Shown here in pieces: positions 51,877-60,838 of a stretch of DNA of 64,000 nucleotides (its first letter is position 1; every line of letters begins with the position of its first letter). The DNA comes from Galbitalea soli (lineage in GTDB: Bacteria; Actinomycetota; Actinomycetes; Actinomycetales; Microbacteriaceae): contig NZ_JAAGWZ010000002.1 of NCBI RefSeq assembly GCF_010686725.1, positions 744,001 to 808,000 on the forward strand. The letters run 5' to 3'. The notes below the pieces were generated by a model. That model was not told the origin of the DNA. It did not search any database and saw only the letters and a program-made list of their open reading frames with translations. Made by a program: the position numbers and the translations under genes.

Positions 51877-54414
51877 CTATGCGTCGCGCGCCTGCACTCG
51901 AAGCGCCCGCTCGACCCCGGCAAGACTCTCGATGACCATGCGGCGCAGGGCCGGCGGCTCGGGGTTGGCGTCGAGCCAGGCGCGGGATGCGGCGACGAGC
52001 TCGGGCGAGGCGAGGGGTGCCGCGTAGAGTCCGCCGATCACCGAGGACGCGATCGCGTAGCTGCGCGTCGTCCACAGCGTCGTGAGGCTCGCGAAGTACG
52101 GCTCCACGGTGGCCTGCAGCACCGACGGGTCGTTCGTGTGCAGGAAGCCCATGGTGGTCGCGCGCACTATCAGGTTGGGCAGCTTGTCGCTGTCGACGAG
52201 CGAGGCGAAGGCGGCGAGCTTGCTCTCCACGGTCGGGATCGTCGCGCGCGCACGGGCGGCGGCCTGCTGGCCGTTCGCGGTGTTGTCCTTCGCGAGCGCG
52301 GCCTCGATCTCGGTCTCGCCGGCGAGCCCGGTGAGGACCATGCCCTCCAGCAGCTCCCAGTCGAGGTCGGTGTCGATCTCGAGCCCCGGAAGCGAGGTGG
52401 AGCCGTCGCGGAGCGCCGCGAGGATGGCCCCGTGCTCGGGCGTCGAGGCGAGCCCCGCGAAGAACTTGACGAACTGGAACTGCGCGTCGGAGCCGGACTC
52501 CGCACCCTGGGCGAGGGCCCACAGCGCGTCGCCGACCTCGCGGATCGTCTCGTCGCGCCGCGCGGGGGCGACGTACATCCGGGCGGTCGTCGCGAGCTGG
52601 GTGAGAGACAGCCGGATGGTCGTGCTCTCGGTCTCGCGCGCGATGTTACCCAGCACCAGTGCCACATAGTCGCTCGCGCTCGCCTCGGCGTCGCGCGTCG
52701 CATCCCAGACCGCGCCCCACACGATGGCGCGGGCCAGCGGGTCGGCGATGTCGGCGAGGTGCTCGATCGCCACCGCGAGGGAGTCGTCGTCGAGGCGGAT
52801 CTTCGCGTAGGCGAGGTCGTCGTCGTTGAGGAGCACGAGCGCGGGCTTGCGGAGCCCGACCAGCTCGGCGACCTCGGTGCGCTCGCCCGCGATGTCGAGC
52901 TCGAGCCGGTGCACGCGGCGGAGCGCCCCGCCGTCCAGCTCGTAGAAGCCGATCGCGAGGCGGTGCGGGCGGATCGTGGGGTAGTCCGACGCTGCGGACT
53001 GGAGCACCGCGAAGGAGGTGATGCGCCCCTCGGCATCCGTCTCGATCTCGGGTCGCAGCGTGTTGACGCCCGCGGTCTCCAGCCATAGCTTCGACCACTC
53101 GCCGAGGTCGCGCCCGCTCGTCGTCTCCAGCTCGCCGAGGAGGTCGGCGAGCTCGGTGTTGCCGTAGGCGTTCTTCGCGAAGTAGGCGCCCACGCCCGCG
53201 AAGAAGGCGTCGATGCCGACCCAGGCCGCGAGCTGCTTGAGCACCGATCCGCCCTTGGCATAGGTGATGCCGTCGAAGTTGACCTGCACGTCTTCGAGGT
53301 CGTTGATCGTCGCGACCACGGGGTGGGTCGAGGGCAGCTGGTCCTGGCGGTACGCCCAGCTCTTCTCCATGGCCTGGAAGGTGGCCCACGCCTCGGTCCA
53401 CTCGGTGGCCTCTGCGGTGGCGATGGTGGACGCCCACTCCGCGAAGGACTCGTTGAGCCAGAGGTCGTTCCACCACTTCATGGTCACGAGGTCGCCGAAC
53501 CACATGTGCGCGAGCTCGTGCAGGATGGTGACGACCCGGCGCTCCTTGATCGCGTCGGTCACCTTGGAGCGGAAGACGTAGGTCTCGGTGAAGGTGACGG
53601 CGCCCGCGTTCTCCATGGCGCCCGCGTTGAACTCGGGCACGAAGAGCTGGTCGTACTTGTCGAAGGGGTAGGGGTAGTTGAACTTCTCCTCGAAGTAGGC
53701 GAAGCCCTGACGCGTCTTCTCGAAGATGTAGTCCGCGTCGAGGTACTGGCTGAGCGACTTGCGGCTGAAGATGCCGAGCGGGATCACGCGGCCGTCGCGC
53801 GAGGTGAGGGTGTCGGTGACGACGGCATAGGGACCCGCGATGAGCGCGGTCACGTAGCTCGACAGCACCGGGGTCGGTGCGAAGCGCCAGGTGCCGGTGT
53901 CCCCAGTGATCACTGGCTCGGGCGTCGTGCTGTTGCTGACCACCTGCCAGCCGGCGGGGGCGGTCACGGTGAACTGGAAGGTGGCCTTGAGGTCGGGCTG
54001 CTCGAACACCGCGAAGACGCGGCGGCTGTCGGGCACCTCGAACTGCGAGTAGAGGTAGACCTCGCCGTCGACCGGGTCGACGAAGCGGTGCAGGCCCTCG
54101 CCCGTGTTCGTGTATTCGGCGTCGGCGACGACGGTCAGCGTGTTCTCTGCGGCGAGCCCGTCGAGCTGGATGCGCACGCCATCGCTCACGACGGCCGGGT
54201 CGAGCGCGGCGCCGTTGAGGGTGACGGAGTGAACCGTGCGGGTGAGAGCGTCGATGAAGGTGGAGGCCCCCGGCTCGGCGGTGAAGGTGACGGTCGTGGT
54301 CGACCGGAACACCTCGTCACCGGTCGTGAGGTCGAGGTCGATCGCGTAACTCGCGACATCGACCAGTGCCTTCCTCTGCTGTGCTTCGACTCGGGTGAGG
54401 TTCTCTCCAGGCAA
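51877..54414 (-). CDS. pepN: Aminopeptidase N
   Basis: An 845-residue M1 aminopeptidase. The substrate motif GAMEN is at 265-269, the zinc motif HELAHMWFGD at 299-308 with the third ligand in NESFAEW (Glu322). The C-terminal ERAP1-like helical domain reads through AREVGDALWALAQG-type repeats. It removes N-terminal residues from peptides in the cytosol. The start is TTG, supported by AAGGAG seven bases upstream. It is the first gene before mscS. Confidence 0.96.
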   Translation of the reverse strand: MPGENLTRVEAQQRKALVDVASYAIDLDLTTGDEVFRSTTTVTFTAEPGASTFIDALTRTVHSVTLNGAALDPAVVSDGVRIQLDGLAAENTLTVVADAEYTNTGEGLHRFVDPVDGEVYLYSQFEVPDSRRVFAVFEQPDLKATFQFTVTAPAGWQVVSNSTTPEPVITGDTGTWRFAPTPVLSSYVTALIAGPYAVVTDTLTSRDGRVIPLGIFSRKSLSQYLDADYIFEKTRQGFAYFEEKFNYPYPFDKYDQLFVPEFNAGAMENAGAVTFTETYVFRSKVTDAIKERRVVTILHELAHMWFGDLVTMKWWNDLWLNESFAEWASTIATAEATEWTEAWATFQAMEKSWAYRQDQLPSTHPVVATINDLEDVQVNFDGITYAKGGSVLKQLAAWVGIDAFFAGVGAYFAKNAYGNTELADLLGELETTSGRDLGEWSKLWLETAGVNTLRPEIETDAEGRITSFAVLQSAASDYPTIRPHRLAIGFYELDGGALRRVHRLELDIAGERTEVAELVGLRKPALVLLNDDDLAYAKIRLDDDSLAVAIEHLADIADPLARAIVWGAVWDATRDAEASASDYVALVLGNIARETESTTIRLSLTQLATTARMYVAPARRDETIREVGDALWALAQGAESGSDAQFQFVKFFAGLASTPEHGAILAALRDGSTSLPGLEIDTDLDWELLEGMVLTGLAGETEIEAALAKDNTANGQQAAARARATIPTVESKLAAFASLVDSDKLPNLIVRATTMGFLHTNDPSVLQATVEPYFASLTTLWTTRSYAIASSVIGGLYAAPLASPELVAASRAWLDANPEPPALRRMVIESLAGVERALRVQARDA

Positions 54415-54489
54415 CGCGCGCTCCTTCTGCTTCTCGGATTGTGTCCGAAAAGGAGTCTAGTTGCGTCGTCTGAGGTGGCCCCGAGGGCG

Positions 54490-55164
54490 TCACGCGGGGA
54501 CGGGCATCCTCTCCCGGGCGGGTGCCGACACGCTCTCGGGCCGGAGGATCCGCGAGGTCTCGGCGATCGCGTCGGCGAGCAGCCGGCCCAGCCGGGCGTC
54601 CCGATCGTCGGTACAGGCGTCGGCGATTCCGATCGCGGCCGTGCGCAGAATCGCCTCATCGTGCGCGGTGAGCGGAACCGCCGTGCGCACCCCCTCGGCA
54701 CCCAGGAAGCGGCGGGCCCAGGCCTCCATGCCCGGCGCCTGCTCGAAGGCGCGCCGTGTGCGGGCCCGCGCCAGCTCGACGGAGGGGCCGGTCATCCCGG
54801 CCATGAGGGTCTCGCAGCGCAGCAACGCCGTGGCGAGCGCGTGCTGGCGGCTCTCGCAGGCGACCGGCAGGGCCGCGGCGGCCGCGAGGGCCGACACCAC
54901 CACGGGCACGCGCGGGTCGTCGCCGGTGAGGCCGACGACCGACGGCACGTGGATGACCAGCCGCGAGCGCGCGTCGTCGGAGGTCAGATCGTTCACCAGC
55001 CGCGCGAGCGCGGCGAGCGACGGGTGCGTGCACGCGGGTCGGTCGCTCCACCGGAGACCCGCCAGGTACGACGCGTACTCCATGAAGCAGGCCCCGCGAC
55101 GCGGGCTGCGGTGGCGTCCGGCAGAGAGCACGGGCATGATCGCTTCGAAGCGGTTCTCGGACAT
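54490..55164 (-). CDS. Hypothetical protein, 224 aa
   Basis: A 224-residue soluble, mostly helical, Ala/Arg-rich protein with N-terminus MSENRFEAIMPVLSAGRHRS, a central ARLVNDLTSDDARSRLVIHV region and Cys residues at FMEY-, RPACTH, PVACES, LLRCETL and DACTDDRD. AGGAGG precedes ATG at about seven bases. No domain is recognised. It is divergent to the DAO-type oxidoreductase; a GTTA-ACC-type inverted element lies in the gap. Confidence 0.62.
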   Translation of the reverse strand: MSENRFEAIMPVLSAGRHRSPRRGACFMEYASYLAGLRWSDRPACTHPSLAALARLVNDLTSDDARSRLVIHVPSVVGLTGDDPRVPVVVSALAAAAALPVACESRQHALATALLRCETLMAGMTGPSVELARARTRRAFEQAPGMEAWARRFLGAEGVRTAVPLTAHDEAILRTAAIGIADACTDDRDARLGRLLADAIAETSRILRPESVSAPARERMPVPA

Positions 55165-55181
55165 GAGTGGCCTCCTGGGCA

Positions 55182-55200
55182 CGTTAGACCGGTGGTTAAC
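55182..55200. promoter_or_regulatory. Imperfect inverted repeat upstream of the 224-aa gene
   Basis: On the minus strand GTTAACC-ACC-GGTCTAAC shows seven-base arms with one bulged C. It is placed upstream of the hypothetical gene's ribosome binding site and could be an operator. Confidence 0.35.
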
Positions 55201-55252
55201 AGTCTGCTCCCGCGGGCCGCGGGAAACCAGTGGTGGGCAGCACTTCGCTGGG

Positions 55253-55258
55253 TAGTCT
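55253..55258 (+). promoter_or_regulatory. Leaderless-type -10 of DAO-type gene
   Basis: TAGTCT ends six bases before the ATG at 55265; no Shine-Dalgarno sequence. Confidence 0.5.
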
Positions 55259-55264
55259 GGGGCC

Positions 55265-56680
55265 ATGGGATCCACCGTGTTCGACCGCAACGCTCCCCAC
55301 CCCGGCCTCGTGGCCGACTCGCTCGCCGGCTCCCGGCTGCACCCGTTCTGGCTCGAGGGACTCGACTCGCCGACGTTCCCGAGGTTCTCGGGGCGCGGCG
55401 TCTACGACCTCGTGGTCGTGGGCGGCGGGTACACCGGCCTCTGGACCGCACTGCAGGCGAAGCAGCGCGACCCCGGCCGCCGGGTCGCGCTCGTGGAGGG
55501 CAAGACGATCGGCTGGGCGGCCTCCGGGCGCAATGGCGGTTTCGTCGAGGCCTCGCTGACCCACGGCGAGTCCAACGGCTCGACGAGGTTCCCCGGGGAA
55601 CTCGAGCAGCTGGACCGCCTGGGCATGGAGAACCTCGATGAGATCGAGGCGACGGTCGCGGAGCTCGGCTGGGACTGCGACTTCCAGCGCACCGGCTCGC
55701 TCGCCGTCGCGACCGAGGAGTACCAGGTCGAGGAGCTGCGCGCGGCGCACGACGGGGTCACCGAGTACTTCTTCGAGGGTGCGGAGATCCGGGCCGAACT
55801 CGGCTCGCCCACCTACCTCGCCGGCCTGTGGAGCACCCGGGCGACCGCGCTCGTGCACCCCGGGAAGCTCGCTCGCGAACTCGCGCTCGCCTGCGCGGCC
55901 GCCGGCGTCGAGCTGTTCGAGAAGTCTCCCGTCACCGGCCTCGGCGAGACCCTCGAGGGCATGGAGCTGCGCACCCCGCACGGAACCCTCGCCGGTCGCC
56001 GTGTCGCGCTCGCGACGAACGCGTTCCCCTCGCTGCTGCGTCGCTTCCGCCTGCACACCGTGCCCGTCTACGACTACGTGCTCATGACCGAGCCGCTCAG
56101 CGCGGAGCAGTTGGAGTCGATCGGGTGGGAGAACCGGCAGGGCGTGGCCGATCTGGGCAACCAGTTCCACTACTACCGGCTCAGCGCCGACAACCGCATT
56201 CTGTGGGGCGGCTACGACGCGATTTACCACTACGGGGGACGCATTCGCACCTCCTACGAAGACCGCACCGCGAGCTTCGAGCGGCTCGCGGCCCACTTCT
56301 TCACGACCTTCCCGCAACTCGCCGGCCTTCGTTTCACCAATCGCTGGGCGGGAGTCATCGACACGAGCACCCGGTTCTGCGCCTTCTTCGCCCAGGCGCA
56401 CGGCGGTCGCGTCTCCTATGCGGCGGGCTTCACCGGGCTCGGCGTCGCGGCGACCCGTTTCGCGGCCAATGTGATGCTCGATCAGCTGGCGGGGGAGCGA
56501 ACGGAGCGCACCGAGCTCGACATGGTGTCGAGCATCCCGCTGCCCTTCCCGCCCGAGCCCGCGGCCTACCTCGGCGTGCAGGCGACCCGGTGGGCGCTCG
56601 ACCGGGCCGACCACAACGACGGACGCCGCAATCTCCTGCTGCGAACGCTCGACGCCGTGGGGCTGGGGTTCGACTCGTGA
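55265..56680 (+). CDS. FAD-dependent oxidoreductase, DAO/PuuB family
   Basis: A 471-residue flavoprotein. The FAD site VVVGGGYTGLWTALQAKQRD begins near residue 50, with TIGWAASGRNGGF and, near the C-terminus, AAGFTGLGVAATRFAANVML. The N-terminal HPFWLEGLDSPTFPRFSG region is typical of gamma-glutamylputrescine oxidase-like proteins. The amine substrate is unknown. A leaderless-type promoter precedes it, and rpiB follows with 26 bases between and its own -10. Confidence 0.92.
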   Translation: MGSTVFDRNAPHPGLVADSLAGSRLHPFWLEGLDSPTFPRFSGRGVYDLVVVGGGYTGLWTALQAKQRDPGRRVALVEGKTIGWAASGRNGGFVEASLTHGESNGSTRFPGELEQLDRLGMENLDEIEATVAELGWDCDFQRTGSLAVATEEYQVEELRAAHDGVTEYFFEGAEIRAELGSPTYLAGLWSTRATALVHPGKLARELALACAAAGVELFEKSPVTGLGETLEGMELRTPHGTLAGRRVALATNAFPSLLRRFRLHTVPVYDYVLMTEPLSAEQLESIGWENRQGVADLGNQFHYYRLSADNRILWGGYDAIYHYGGRIRTSYEDRTASFERLAAHFFTTFPQLAGLRFTNRWAGVIDTSTRFCAFFAQAHGGRVSYAAGFTGLGVAATRFAANVMLDQLAGERTERTELDMVSSIPLPFPPEPAAYLGVQATRWALDRADHNDGRRNLLLRTLDAVGLGFDS

Positions 56681-56694
56681 CTCGCGCGCGCTTC

Positions 56695-56700
56695 TAAACT
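56695..56700 (+). promoter_or_regulatory. Leaderless-type -10 of rpiB
   Basis: TAAACT ends six bases before the rpiB ATG at 56707. GGAG also lies between, so both modes of initiation are possible. Confidence 0.45.
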
Positions 56701-56706
56701 GGAGCA

Positions 56707-57192
56707 ATGCGCATCCACATCGCGACCGACCACGCCGGCCTCGAGTTCTCCAAAGACCTCCAGTCACACCTCCGGGATGCCGGGCACGAGGTCGTCGACC
56801 ACGGCCCCACGAGCTACGACCCGCTCGACGACTACCCGAGCTTCTGCATCAACGCGGCCCACGCGGTCGTGGCCGACCAGGCGGCGGGCATCGAAACCCT
56901 CGGCATCGTCTTCGGCGGCTCCGGCAACGGCGAGCAGATCGCGGCGAACAAGGTGACGGGTGCCCGCGCGGCCCTCGTCTGGAATGTCTCGACCGCCGAG
57001 CTCGCCCGCCAGCACAACGACGCCAACGTCATCTCGATCGGCGCGCGCCAGCACAGCATCGACGAGGTGATCCTCTTCATCGACACCTTCATCGCCACGC
57101 CCTTCAGCAACGAGGAGCGGCACGCCCGCCGCATCGCACAGCTCGCCGAGTACGAATCGACGGGTGCGATCGCCGGGCACGAGATCGACTGA
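56707..57192 (+). CDS. rpiB: Ribose-5-phosphate isomerase B
   Basis: A 161-residue RpiB interconverting ribose 5-phosphate and ribulose 5-phosphate. Typical elements are ATDHAGLEF at the N-terminus, GIVFGGSGNGEQIAANK with the phosphate/anion-binding loop, and HNDANVISIGARQ. First gene of a tight rpiB-nei-paiB-amidohydrolase run (gaps of two and three bases and one overlap). The TAAACT element six bases upstream provides a promoter. Confidence 0.96.
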   Translation: MRIHIATDHAGLEFSKDLQSHLRDAGHEVVDHGPTSYDPLDDYPSFCINAAHAVVADQAAGIETLGIVFGGSGNGEQIAANKVTGARAALVWNVSTAELARQHNDANVISIGARQHSIDEVILFIDTFIATPFSNEERHARRIAQLAEYESTGAIAGHEID

Positions 57193-57194
57193 CC

Positions 57195-58085
57195 GTGCCC
57201 GAGGGTCACTCCGTCCATCGCATCGCCCGGCAGTTCGCGCTCCACTTCGTCGGCCACGAGGTCGCGGTCTCCTCGCCCCAGGGCCGCTTCGCCGAGGGGG
57301 CGAAACGCCTCGACGGCCGCCGGATGACCGACTCGCGCGCGATCGGTAAGCAGCTGTTCCTCGAGTTCAGCGACGACCGCTGGCTGAGGGTGCACCTCGG
57401 AATCTACGGTGCCTGGGATTTCGCCGGCGAGCTGACCGCCGACGCCAGCATCGGGGCGCCCCGGGTCACCCGCCTCCGCATGTCGGAGCAGGAGAAGCCC
57501 GAGCCGGACGCCGGCCAGTTCCCGCCGCCTCCCGTGGGGGCGGTGCGCGTGCGACTGCTCACCGAGCGCACGGTCGCCGATCTGCGCGGGCCCACCGCGT
57601 GCGAGGTGCTGACGCCCGATGAGGTGCAGGCCGTCATCGATCGCCTGGGCCCAGACCCGCTCGTCGACGACCCGGAGGCGGGGGAGGCCCGGTTCGTCGC
57701 GGCCGTGCGCACCAAGTCCACCCCGATCGGCGTGCTCCTCATGGACCAGTCCGTGGTGAGCGGCATCGGCAACGTCTATCGTGCGGAGCTGCTCTTCCGT
57801 GCCCGGCTCGACCCGCACACCCCCGGCCGGAACGTGCCCGAGGAGGTGCTCCGCGAGCTGTGGCGGGACTGGACCGTGCTGCTCCGCGAGGGCGTGCGTC
57901 TCGGCCAGATGATGACGATGGACGGACTCGACGAGGAGGCCTACCGCGCCGCCCTCGCCGACCGGGCCGACCGTCACTGGGTCTATCACCGAGCCGGCCT
58001 GCCGTGCCGGGTCTGCGGCACGCCGATCGTGATGGAGCTCGCCGCGGGCCGCAAACTCTATTACTGCCCCACCGACCAGAGGTGA
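57195..58085 (+). CDS. Fpg/Nei family DNA glycosylase (Nei-type), zinc finger degenerate
   Basis: A 296-residue Nei-like glycosylase for oxidised bases. N-terminal PEGHS carries Pro2 and Glu3; Lys52 lies in GKQLFLEF; the H2TH region includes VVSGIGNVYRAELLFRA. The C-terminal finger has Cys271, Cys274 and Cys291 (CRVCGT and YYC), but the expected fourth Cys at 294 is Asp (CPTD). The GTG start lies two bases after the rpiB stop. Confidence 0.93.
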   Translation: MPEGHSVHRIARQFALHFVGHEVAVSSPQGRFAEGAKRLDGRRMTDSRAIGKQLFLEFSDDRWLRVHLGIYGAWDFAGELTADASIGAPRVTRLRMSEQEKPEPDAGQFPPPPVGAVRVRLLTERTVADLRGPTACEVLTPDEVQAVIDRLGPDPLVDDPEAGEARFVAAVRTKSTPIGVLLMDQSVVSGIGNVYRAELLFRARLDPHTPGRNVPEEVLRELWRDWTVLLREGVRLGQMMTMDGLDEEAYRAALADRADRHWVYHRAGLPCRVCGTPIVMELAAGRKLYYCPTDQR

Positions 58086-58088
58086 CCG

Positions 58089-58709
58089 ATGCGTTACACC
58101 CCGCACTACCTGATGACCGACCCCGAGGAGGTCAAGCGGCTGATCCGCGAGAACCCCTGGGCCACGATCGTCTCCAGCACGGCAGCCGGCCTCGTCGCCT
58201 CGCACTACCCCGTGGTGCTCGAGGAGGATGCGGAGGGCATCAGCATCGTGAGCCACGTGGGGCGACCGGATGAGCGGGCTCACGAGCTCGGCGCGCACGA
58301 GGTGCTGCTGATCATCCAGGGGCCGCACGGCTACGTCTCACCCGGGTGGTACGACAACGGCGAGTTCGTGCCGACCTGGAACCACGTCACCGCCCACCTC
58401 TGGGGCACCCCGGAGATCCTCGACGACGAGGAGAACTTCCGCGTGCTCGGCGAGCTCGTCGACCACTTCGAGCGGCGAATGCCCGAGCCGATGAGCCTCA
58501 GCATCGACGAGCAGGATGCCCGGCACATCGCCACCGGAACGGTCGGCATCCGCGTGCGCGTGACCCGCTTCGACGCCCGCGCCAAACTCAGCCAGAACAA
58601 GTCGCCCGAGGTGCTCGAGCGCATCCTCGACGCCCTGGAGGGCGACGGTCCCTACGCCTCCCCGGCGCTCGCCGCCGAGATGCGACGGGTTCGCGATGCT
58701 GCTGACTGA
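58089..58709 (+). CDS. FMN-binding negative regulator, PaiB family
   Basis: A 206-residue PaiB-like protein with an FMN-binding split barrel. Family marks are the N-terminal MRYTPHYLMTDPEEVKRLI, ENPWATIVSS, GPHGYVSPGWYD and VPTWNHVTAHLWG. PaiB in Bacillus represses sporulation and degradative-enzyme genes; in actinobacteria the role is undetermined. It starts three bases after the glycosylase stop, and the following amidohydrolase start lies inside its last codons. Confidence 0.9.
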   Translation: MRYTPHYLMTDPEEVKRLIRENPWATIVSSTAAGLVASHYPVVLEEDAEGISIVSHVGRPDERAHELGAHEVLLIIQGPHGYVSPGWYDNGEFVPTWNHVTAHLWGTPEILDDEENFRVLGELVDHFERRMPEPMSLSIDEQDARHIATGTVGIRVRVTRFDARAKLSQNKSPEVLERILDALEGDGPYASPALAAEMRRVRDAAD

Positions 58710-60120
58710 CGCCCGCGTGGGCGAGGCACTCGTTGACCTCGCGATCGAGGGCGGCGCGATCGCCGCGATCCTGCCGGCGGGCAGCGATCGCTCGGGGCAG
58801 GAGCTCGTCGCGCTCGACGGGCGGCGGGTCATCCCGGGGCTGTGGGACAACCACGTGCACATCGGGCAGTGGGCCCTCACCGCCTCGCGACTCGACGTCT
58901 CGGGCTGCACCTCTGCGGCGCAGGTGGCGGCGGTGATCCGCGACTCGGGCCGCACCGAGAGCCCGCTCGTGGCGGTAGGGTTCCGCGACGCACTCTGGCC
59001 CGACCGCCCCTCGACGGCCCTGCTCGACGGCATCGGACCGGGGCCGGTCGCCGTCGTGAGCGGTGACCTGCACGCCGTCTGGCTCAACACCGCCGCCGTC
59101 GCCCTCTACGGGGTGCGCGACGCGCCCGACGGCGTCGTGCGCGAAGACGAGGCCTTCCGCGTGATCGCCCTCATCGACACGGTGGCGGATACCCGGCTCG
59201 ACGGCTGGGTCGAGCACACCGCCCGGGCGGCCGCAGCCCGCGGCGTCGTGGGCATCGTCGACTACGAGATGAGTGACAACCACGCGGCCTGGCTGCGGCG
59301 TCGCGCCAGCGGCTTCGGCGCGCTGCGGGTGGAGTTCGGCATCTACGCCGAGCACCTCGATGACGCGATCGCCCGCGGACTGCGCACGGGCGCGGCGGTC
59401 GACGAGCTCGTCACGGTCGGCGGGTTGAAGGTGCTGACCGACGGCTCGCTCAACACCCGCACCGCGTACACCTTCGACGACTATCCGGGCCTCGAGCACA
59501 CGGAGCGACCGCACGGCCTCCTCACGGTGCCGCCGTCTGAACTGCTGCCGCTCCTGCGGCGGGCCACCGCCGCGGGGATCCTGCCGGCCGTGCACGCGAT
59601 CGGCGACCAGGCCAATTCCCTCGCGCTGGACGCCTTCGAGGAGCTGGGATGCGGCGGGCGCATCGAGCACGCCCAACTGCTGACCGAGGGCGATATCGCC
59701 CGGTTCGCCCGACTGGGTGTCGCCGCGAGCGTGCAACCCGATCACGCCATGGATGACCGCGATGTCGCCGAGCGCTACTGGCCCGGTCGCACGGCGCGAG
59801 CCTTCCCCCTGCGCGCCCTGCTCGATGCCGGCGCGCGGCTGCTCTTCGGTTCGGATGCCCCGGTCTCGCCGCTGGATCCCTGGCTCGCGATCGCGGCGGC
59901 CGTCACCCGCACGCGCGGCGCGCGTGAGCCCTGGCATCCCGAGCAGGCGATCACGCTCGACGAGGCGATCCACGCGTCCACGCGGTCATCCCTCGCCGTC
60001 GGGCAGGTCGCCGACCTGGCGATCCTCGACGACGACCCTTTCGCGTCGCCGACCGAGCTGCGCGCGACCGCGGTCGGCGCGACGCTCGTCGCGGGGCGAT
60101 TCACGCACCGCGCGCTGTAG
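58696..60120 (+). CDS. Amidohydrolase family protein, YtcJ-like
   Basis: A 474-residue metal-dependent hydrolase. The metal-binding strand is WDNHVHIGQWAL (His-x-His), a KVLTDGSLNTRTAYTF region carries the carbamylated Lys/Asp type, and AVHAIGDQAN and SDAPVSPLDPWLAI follow. The fold is the amidohydrolase-3 group (YtcJ), with unknown substrate, shorter than the usual 530 or more residues. ATG 58696 overlaps the paiB end by 14 bases. Its stop lies in a three-unit 36-base repeat. Confidence 0.88.
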   Translation: MLLTDARVGEALVDLAIEGGAIAAILPAGSDRSGQELVALDGRRVIPGLWDNHVHIGQWALTASRLDVSGCTSAAQVAAVIRDSGRTESPLVAVGFRDALWPDRPSTALLDGIGPGPVAVVSGDLHAVWLNTAAVALYGVRDAPDGVVREDEAFRVIALIDTVADTRLDGWVEHTARAAAARGVVGIVDYEMSDNHAAWLRRRASGFGALRVEFGIYAEHLDDAIARGLRTGAAVDELVTVGGLKVLTDGSLNTRTAYTFDDYPGLEHTERPHGLLTVPPSELLPLLRRATAAGILPAVHAIGDQANSLALDAFEELGCGGRIEHAQLLTEGDIARFARLGVAASVQPDHAMDDRDVAERYWPGRTARAFPLRALLDAGARLLFGSDAPVSPLDPWLAIAAAVTRTRGAREPWHPEQAITLDEAIHASTRSSLAVGQVADLAILDDDPFASPTELRATAVGATLVAGRFTHRAL

Positions 60121-60221
60121 CAGCGCGCACGGAACGCCCGAAGCGTGGCGCTGTAGCGTCGCGTGCCGAGCGCCCGAAGCGTGGCGCTCTAGCGTCGCGC
60201 GCGGAACGCCCGAATCGCGCC
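60114..60221. repeat. Three-unit 36-bp tandem repeat
   Basis: Three 36-base units start at 60114, 60150 and 60186. Each begins GCT(G/C)TAG and contains CGCCCGAA near its middle/end. The first unit carries the amidohydrolase TAG stop; the array separates it from the convergent DUF2510 gene. Confidence 0.85.
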
Positions 60222-60225
60222 CGGC

Positions 60226-60402
60226 TCAGCCGCGCGGCTTGGGGAGCCGGTGCAGGGCGTAGGCGGTCGCCGGGTTCATGCGGTACGCCGACTTGACGTC
60301 GGTCGTCCAGAACGATCCGTTCCACCAGCGGAGCATGCCGGTGCCGGCGGGGTCGGTGTACCAGCCGCGTGGGGTCGACGCAGCCTGAATTTCGAGAGTC
60401 AT
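60226..60402 (-). CDS. DUF2510 mini-protein, 58 aa
   Basis: A 58-residue protein composed almost solely of a DUF2510 unit, RGWYTDPAGTGMLRWWNGSF, with an extra STP-rich N-terminus and a basic LHRLPKPRG tail. DUF2510 is usually a tryptophan-rich N-terminal module of membrane proteins; here no membrane helix is attached. No clear ribosome binding site precedes ATG. It shares a strand and close spacing with a second copy at 60544-60729. Confidence 0.75.
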   Translation of the reverse strand: MTLEIQAASTPRGWYTDPAGTGMLRWWNGSFWTTDVKSAYRMNPATAYALHRLPKPRG

Positions 60403-60448
60403 CGGGTTGACTAATCTGCCCGGCCGCGCGGGCGCTTCGGGTGCGGCG

Positions 60449-60460
60449 GGTTGGCCAACC
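60449..60460. promoter_or_regulatory. Perfect 12-bp palindrome
   Basis: GGTTGGCCAACC between the two DUF2510 genes. It may be a regulator site or a restriction-type coincidence. Confidence 0.3.
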
Positions 60461-60481
60461 ACTGGTGGCCGTTCGGGAGTG

Positions 60482-60503
60482 GTGTCCTCATTTTAGAGGA
60501 CAC
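60482..60503. terminator. Hairpin between DUF2510 genes
   Basis: GTGTCCTC-ATTTTA-GAGGACAC has a perfect eight-base-pair stem. It lies downstream of the 60544-60729 gene on its strand, suiting a terminator. Confidence 0.5.
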
Positions 60504-60543
60504 AACAGTGTCCCCCTATGCCCCCGTAGAGGGGCCAGTGAAG

Positions 60544-60729
60544 TCAGCGTCGCGCGATGCGGAGGGCCGGCTCGCGCTTCGCGATACCGGCGGCGCTGTG
60601 GATCTCAGGACGCGGGTATTCGAGGTGGTCAGTCCACTGGGCGCCATCCCACCAGCGGAGCATTCCGCTGCCGGCGGGGTCGGGGTACCAGCCGAAAGGG
60701 GCGACGGTGTCTGTCAGGGCAAGAGACAT
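60544..60729 (-). CDS. DUF2510 mini-protein, 61 aa
   Basis: A 61-residue protein with a complete DUF2510 unit: FGWYPDPAGSGMLRWWDGAQ then WTDH, and a basic C-terminal RIARR. It resembles the copy at 60226-60402 (GWY-DPAG-GMLRWW-G--W-T-) but differs elsewhere. As a stand-alone domain with no membrane helix it could be a small adaptor. CAGG precedes ATG weakly. The 186-base region upstream holds a CTCTTT-GA-AAAGAG palindrome. Confidence 0.75.
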   Translation of the reverse strand: MSLALTDTVAPFGWYPDPAGSGMLRWWDGAQWTDHLEYPRPEIHSAAGIAKREPALRIARR

Positions 60730-60838
60730 GAGAAACCTGCTTGGGTGCCCCTGCCGTGGGGGGCGGTTCGGGTACGGCCTGTGCCAACCGCGGGGCAGTT
60801 CGGGGGGAACGGTTGAGGTAATCGTAGGGCACGGAAAC

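Noticed and set aside
51877-55164. Defence or toxin-antitoxin system around pepN and the 224-aa gene
   Set aside because: PepN and MscS are housekeeping proteins and the 224-residue protein has no toxin, nuclease or antitoxin feature.
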